A stretch of 47,321 nucleotides of DNA from CAZEAP01 sp964510315. GTDB lineage: Bacteria > Planctomycetota > Brocadiia > SM23-32. This document shows positions 44,117-47,321 of this stretch, piece by piece (the first letter of the stretch is position 1; every line of letters begins with the position of its first letter). The stretch is from the NCBI GenBank assembly GCA_964510315.1, contig CAZEAP010000028.1, positions 1-47,321 on the forward strand, written 5' to 3'. Made by a program: the position numbers and the translations under genes. The notes under the pieces are model-generated. The model saw nothing but the letters and a program-made list of their open reading frames with translations. It searched no databases and was not told the DNA's origin.

Positions 44117-45511
44117 ATGGCAACTGAACTCAAGCTCCCCGATCTCGGCGAGGACATCGAGTCGGGGCAGGTCACGCGGGTGCTCGTGCAACCCGGCGAC
44201 GCCGTCGAGCCGGAGCAGTCGGTGATCGAACTCGAAACGGATAAGGCCACCGTGGAGGTCCCCGCCGATCTGAGCGGCAGGGTGGCCGAAGTGCTCGTCC
44301 AGGAAGGGGACGAGATACAATCCGGCGACGTCATACTAACCCTCAAGGAAGGCGCAGAAGCTGGAGGCGCCCGCCAGGATGCCGAGACCGCCGAAGAGGA
44401 GGCAGACCAAGAAGCGGAACAGGCCGAAGAGAAGCCGGCGGCGGAGGAGAAGCCCCCTGAGAAGGAGGATGAAGCGGAGTCAGAGGCCGCTCCGGAAGCC
44501 GAGGGTGAAGAGGTATCCCCCTCGCCTCCCGAGTCGAAAGAGAAGGCGGAGCAACCGGTTCCCGCCGAGGTCGAAGAGCAGGTCGGCGGCCGCCTCGGAG
44601 CAGGTGCCGAAGGAATGCCGGCCCTCGATGTCCGCGCGGCTCCCTCCGTTCGCCGCTATGCGCGGCAGGCGGGAGTGGACATCGCCGACGTTCCCCCCGG
44701 TCCCGGAGGTCGCATATCGCGTGAAGACGTCGAGCGCTACGTCGGGCAGAAGGGCGCGGAAGAAGCAGCCGCCCCTCGGCCATCGGCGGTAAGCCTGCCG
44801 GACTTCGAGAAGTGGGGGCCTGTCCGGCGGGAGGAGATGAGCCCGGTCCGCTCTCGCATCGCCGAGCACATGCGATTGTCATGGTCCCAGATCCCCCACG
44901 TAACCCAGCACGACCTGGCGAATGTCACCGCCCTGGAGGCCGCCCGGAAGCGCCTGGCCAAAAAGGCCGACGAAAGCGGGGTCAAGCTGACCGTCACCGC
45001 CGTCGCCCTCAAGGTCGCGGCGGCGGCGCTGGCTGAGTTCCCCAGGTTCAACTCTTCGCTGGACCCCGACGCGGGGGAGATCATCTACAAGGAATACCGT
45101 CACGTCGGGGTCGCAGTGGCCACCGAACGCGGTCTGCTGGTGCCGGTCATCCGCGACGTCGACGAGAAGGGGCTGGCGCAGATCGCCCGGGAGTTGTCCG
45201 AACTTGCGGAGAAAGCCCGTGACGGCAGCATCGAGCCCGGAGAAATGAAGGGTGGCACCTTTACCGTCACCAATATCGGCGGCATCGGCGGCACATACTT
45301 CACGCCGATCATCAACTTCCCCGAGGTGGCCATACTCGGGCTGGGAAGAATCTACAAGGAGCCGGGCGGGGCGGCTGCCTCTTCGCGTCTGATGCTCCCC
45401 CTTTCGCTCTCCTACGACCATCGGGTGATCGACGGCGCGGAGGGGGCGGAATTCCTGCGATGGATCGCCGATGCCCTGGAGGCGCCCCTGGCCCTCCTGA
45501 TGGGAGAATAG
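44117..45511 (+). CDS. aceF: Pyruvate dehydrogenase E2 (dihydrolipoyl acetyltransferase)
   Basis: The E2 core, 464 residues. It has one lipoyl domain with the lipoylated Lys43 (ETDKATVEVP), a peripheral-subunit binding domain (about 171-208, PSVRRYARQAGVDIADVPP and following) and the acetyltransferase domain with His435 and Asp439 in SYDHRVIDG. The linker between lipoyl and binding domains (about 80-165) is extremely acidic (repeated EE, AE and EK), unlike the usual Ala/Pro linker. A single lipoyl domain differs from the three of E. coli AceF. ATG 44117 follows AAGGAG. Confidence 0.95.
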   Translation: MATELKLPDLGEDIESGQVTRVLVQPGDAVEPEQSVIELETDKATVEVPADLSGRVAEVLVQEGDEIQSGDVILTLKEGAEAGGARQDAETAEEEADQEAEQAEEKPAAEEKPPEKEDEAESEAAPEAEGEEVSPSPPESKEKAEQPVPAEVEEQVGGRLGAGAEGMPALDVRAAPSVRRYARQAGVDIADVPPGPGGRISREDVERYVGQKGAEEAAAPRPSAVSLPDFEKWGPVRREEMSPVRSRIAEHMRLSWSQIPHVTQHDLANVTALEAARKRLAKKADESGVKLTVTAVALKVAAAALAEFPRFNSSLDPDAGEIIYKEYRHVGVAVATERGLLVPVIRDVDEKGLAQIARELSELAEKARDGSIEPGEMKGGTFTVTNIGGIGGTYFTPIINFPEVAILGLGRIYKEPGGAAASSRLMLPLSLSYDHRVIDGAEGAEFLRWIADALEAPLALLMGE

Positions 45512-45548
45512 CGGCGGGCGACCAGACCCCACGGGAAAGGACACTACA

Positions 45549-46964
45549 GTGAGCCGGTCCGAACAGGCAACCTCACTGGCGGTCATCGGCGCCGGTCCAG
45601 CCGGCTACCCCGCAGCCTTCCGGGCGGCGGACCTGGGGATGGAGGTCACTCTAATCGACCCCGAGCCCAATCCCGGGGGAGTTTGTCTCTACCGCGGCTG
45701 CGTGCCTTCGAAGGTGCTCTTGCACGTCTGCAAGTTGATCCGGGAGATCGAGCGGGCCCCGGAGTGGGGAGTGAGCTGCCCCGGCCTCGACGTCAACGTG
45801 GACCGGGTCCGCGAGTGGAAGGAGGCCGTGGTCGAGAAGCTGACCGGAGGCGTCGGCCGGCTATGCGAGCAACGCGGAATAGACTACGTGCGGGGCATGG
45901 CCGCCTTTCGGGACGCGGGAACGCTCGAGGTGGAACTTCACGAAGGCGGCCGGCGTACTGTTCCCTTCGAGCAGGCGGTCATCGCCACCGGCTCGCGCCC
46001 TGCCGGCCTGCCCGAGTTGCCCGATTCTCCGCTGGTAATGAGTTCTGAACGCGCGCTCGACATAGAGGATGTCCCGGAACGGCTGCTGGTGGTCGGGGGC
46101 GGCTACATCGGGGTGGAGATGGGCCAGGTCTACGCGGCGCTCGGCTCGCGCGTCACCCTGGTGGAGATCACCCCCGACCTGCTGCCCGGCACCGACCGCG
46201 ACCTGGTCAAGCCGCTGGCCGACGCGGTCGAAGAGCAGTTCGAAGCCATCTACCGGGAGTCCCGGGTCGCCGAGATGACCGAGCGAGAGGGTGGCCTGAG
46301 GGTGGTCCTGGAAGGAGAGGCCGTCGGAGAGCCGGAGCAGCAGTTCGGACGCGCGCTCATCGCGGTGGGGCGACGGCCCAACAACGAGGATTTCGGACTG
46401 GAGAACACCGGGGTCGAGCTGGACGACAGGGGATTCATCAAGGTCGATCAGCAGTGCCGCACCGCCGAGCCCGACCTCTTCGCCGTCGGCGATGTCATCG
46501 GCCCGCCCATGCTCGCCCACACCGGAACCCACCAGGGGCTGGTCGCGGCGGAGGCCGCCGCCGGCAGGGAAACCGTCTTCGACCCGCACGCCATGCCCTG
46601 CGTCGTATTCTCCGACCCGGAGATCGCATGGACCGGCCTCTCCCGGACCGAAGCGGAGCGCCGCGGGCGGGAGGTGACGGTGCTCCGGTACCCCTGGGGC
46701 GCTTCGGCCCGCGCGCTTACCCTGGGCCGGACCGACGGGTTGACCCGCCTCATCCTCGACCCGGAGACGCAGCAGATATTGGGCATGGGCGTGACCGGCG
46801 CCGGAGCGGGCGAGCTGATAGGGCAGGGAACCCTGGCGGTCGAGATGGGCGCCGTGGCTGAAGACCTGGCGCTTACCATCCAGCCCCATCCCACCCTGTC
46901 GGAGACCATTATGGAAGCCGCCGAGCGCGCGATGGGCCAGAGCACCCACTTCTACTCCCGCTGA
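45549..46964 (+). CDS. lpdA: Dihydrolipoyl dehydrogenase (E3)
   Basis: The FAD/NAD-dependent E3 enzyme, 471 residues, reoxidising dihydrolipoamide. The FAD loop GAGPAGYPAA is at 14-23, and the redox disulfide is Cys46-Cys51 (GVCLYRGCVPSK). NAD binding is marked by VVGGGYIGVEM, FAD by AVGDVIGPPMLAH, and the catalytic His447-Glu452 pair by PHPTLSE. GTG start at 45549 with AAAGGA upstream, 37 bases after aceF. Last gene of the PDH operon; it probably also serves other lipoyl complexes. Tyr21-Pro22 in the FAD loop replaces the more common Tyr-Val. Confidence 0.96.
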   Translation: MSRSEQATSLAVIGAGPAGYPAAFRAADLGMEVTLIDPEPNPGGVCLYRGCVPSKVLLHVCKLIREIERAPEWGVSCPGLDVNVDRVREWKEAVVEKLTGGVGRLCEQRGIDYVRGMAAFRDAGTLEVELHEGGRRTVPFEQAVIATGSRPAGLPELPDSPLVMSSERALDIEDVPERLLVVGGGYIGVEMGQVYAALGSRVTLVEITPDLLPGTDRDLVKPLADAVEEQFEAIYRESRVAEMTEREGGLRVVLEGEAVGEPEQQFGRALIAVGRRPNNEDFGLENTGVELDDRGFIKVDQQCRTAEPDLFAVGDVIGPPMLAHTGTHQGLVAAEAAAGRETVFDPHAMPCVVFSDPEIAWTGLSRTEAERRGREVTVLRYPWGASARALTLGRTDGLTRLILDPETQQILGMGVTGAGAGELIGQGTLAVEMGAVAEDLALTIQPHPTLSETIMEAAERAMGQSTHFYSR

Positions 46965-47161
46965 GCCCCGCCGAAGGCAAGGGACTCCAGCGTGTACCCG
47001 TCGTGCGTCCCCTGGCGGTTGAATGTGCTTTGGGGAAAGCATCCGTCCGCACTCACATCGGCCCGGCGCCTCTCGCGCCGTCATGCTGAGGCGCCTTACC
47101 TCCAGGCGCCGAATGCATCTCGCCGTTGCGCTGCGCCGTACCTTCCCGTACCGGCCGCCCC

Positions 47162-47207
47162 GGCCCCGCAGGGGCCATGTAATGGAGGCCAGGGCTTCAG
47201 CCCTGGT
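47162..47207. repeat. Dispersed two-hairpin palindromic element, copy 2
   Basis: Same layout as the copy at 10359-10404: GGCCCC/GGGGCC around GCA (47162-47176), an 11-base spacer, and CCAGGGC/GCCCTGG around TTCA (within 47188-47207). The second hairpin has G-C changed to A-T on both arms, keeping the pairing. Confidence 0.7.
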
Positions 47208-47231
47208 TGGCGGTCGACCAACCGTAACCAT

Positions 47232-47302
47232 GCGCCCCGGAGGGGCGCGGTCGGGTCACAGATGCTACAGGGCCAGGCTGTAGCGGGGGCATCTTGTCCC
47301 CG
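47232..47302. repeat. Cluster of further inverted repeats
   Basis: GCGCCCC/GGGGCGC around GGA lies at 47232-47248. GCTACA/TGTAGC lies at 47264-47284, enclosed by GATGC (47261-47265) and GCATC (47289-47293). CGGGG/CCCCG lies at 47284-47302. The last two overlap and could form alternative structures. Confidence 0.5.
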
Positions 47303-47321
47303 GCCTTCTCTTTCGGCCCCG

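Larger units (their letters stand above)
46965..47321. other. Palindrome-rich region downstream of the PDH operon
   Basis: No credible gene: a short open frame at 47023-47283 runs through palindromic elements. The region has at least five inverted repeats, two of them in the dispersed element listed separately. No U-tract terminator is visible. Confidence 0.65.

Noticed and set aside
47023..47283. 86-residue open frame after lpdA
   Set aside because: It runs through palindromic repeats and has no ribosome site.

Overview
The window is GC-rich, densely coding DNA, and I take it to be a chromosomal segment of a Gram-negative bacterium. It carries housekeeping genes (topA, secA, gatB, a UvrD/PcrA helicase, mreC, hpt, a pyruvate dehydrogenase operon) between families common in uncultured Planctomycetota-like and Hydrogenedentota-like lineages: an M55 D-aminopeptidase, creatininase-family and UroD-like proteins, a BatA/DUF4381 pair, ECF sigma/anti-sigma modules, a TIGR03960-type radical SAM protein and small zinc-ribbon proteins. 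Phylum placement is inference from this mix. I see no rRNA, tRNA, CRISPR array, transposase or phage gene.

Layout. 1-7.6 kb: a partial membrane protein, a Nif3-like protein, then a plus-strand metabolic run (aldo/keto reductase, M20 amidohydrolase, Gfo/Idh/MocA oxidoreductase, class III aminotransferase) meeting a convergent DppA-like aminopeptidase. 7.6-10.4 kb: topA behind a good sigma70-type promoter. 10.4-14.9 kb (minus): a UroD-like protein, an ECF sigma / membrane anti-sigma / exported protein operon, acylphosphatase. 14.9-21.3 kb (plus): a methyltransferase with a perfect palindromic operator, hpt-ROK kinase-phosphoesterase with stop/start overlaps, then secA. 21.4-28.1 kb: mreC, an M48 lipoprotein protease with a small lipoprotein, the helicase, and the BatA/DUF4381 pair. 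28.1-31.7 kb: a 126-bp tandem repeat array, a second ECF sigma/anti-sigma pair with a recognisable ECF-type promoter, and two small proteins. 31.7-38.6 kb (minus): creatininase-like protein, a frameshifted beta-helix/BACON remnant, gatB, a GT-C type transferase, a radical SAM protein. 38.9-47.3 kb (plus): a zinc-ribbon protein, a degenerate GHMP-kinase-like protein, aceE-aceF-lpdA, and a palindrome-rich tail.

How the genes work together. The PDH operon converts pyruvate to acetyl-CoA. SecA, MreC and the M48 protease serve the envelope. The two ECF modules probably sense envelope or other stress; each has a membrane-anchored or zinc-binding partner directly downstream. The 2-7.6 kb genes look like a catabolic or peptidase-related set without an obvious single pathway.

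The strongest unusual signal is in SecA: a 68-residue segment of the preprotein cross-linking domain occurs a second time, gap-free and 38/68 identical, inside the helical wing region. Other signals are a dispersed two-hairpin element with a compensatory base-pair change, the 126-bp array with alternating unit types, a GHMP-kinase fold protein that has lost its catalytic motifs, and paired direct repeats around a promoter at 31.0 kb.
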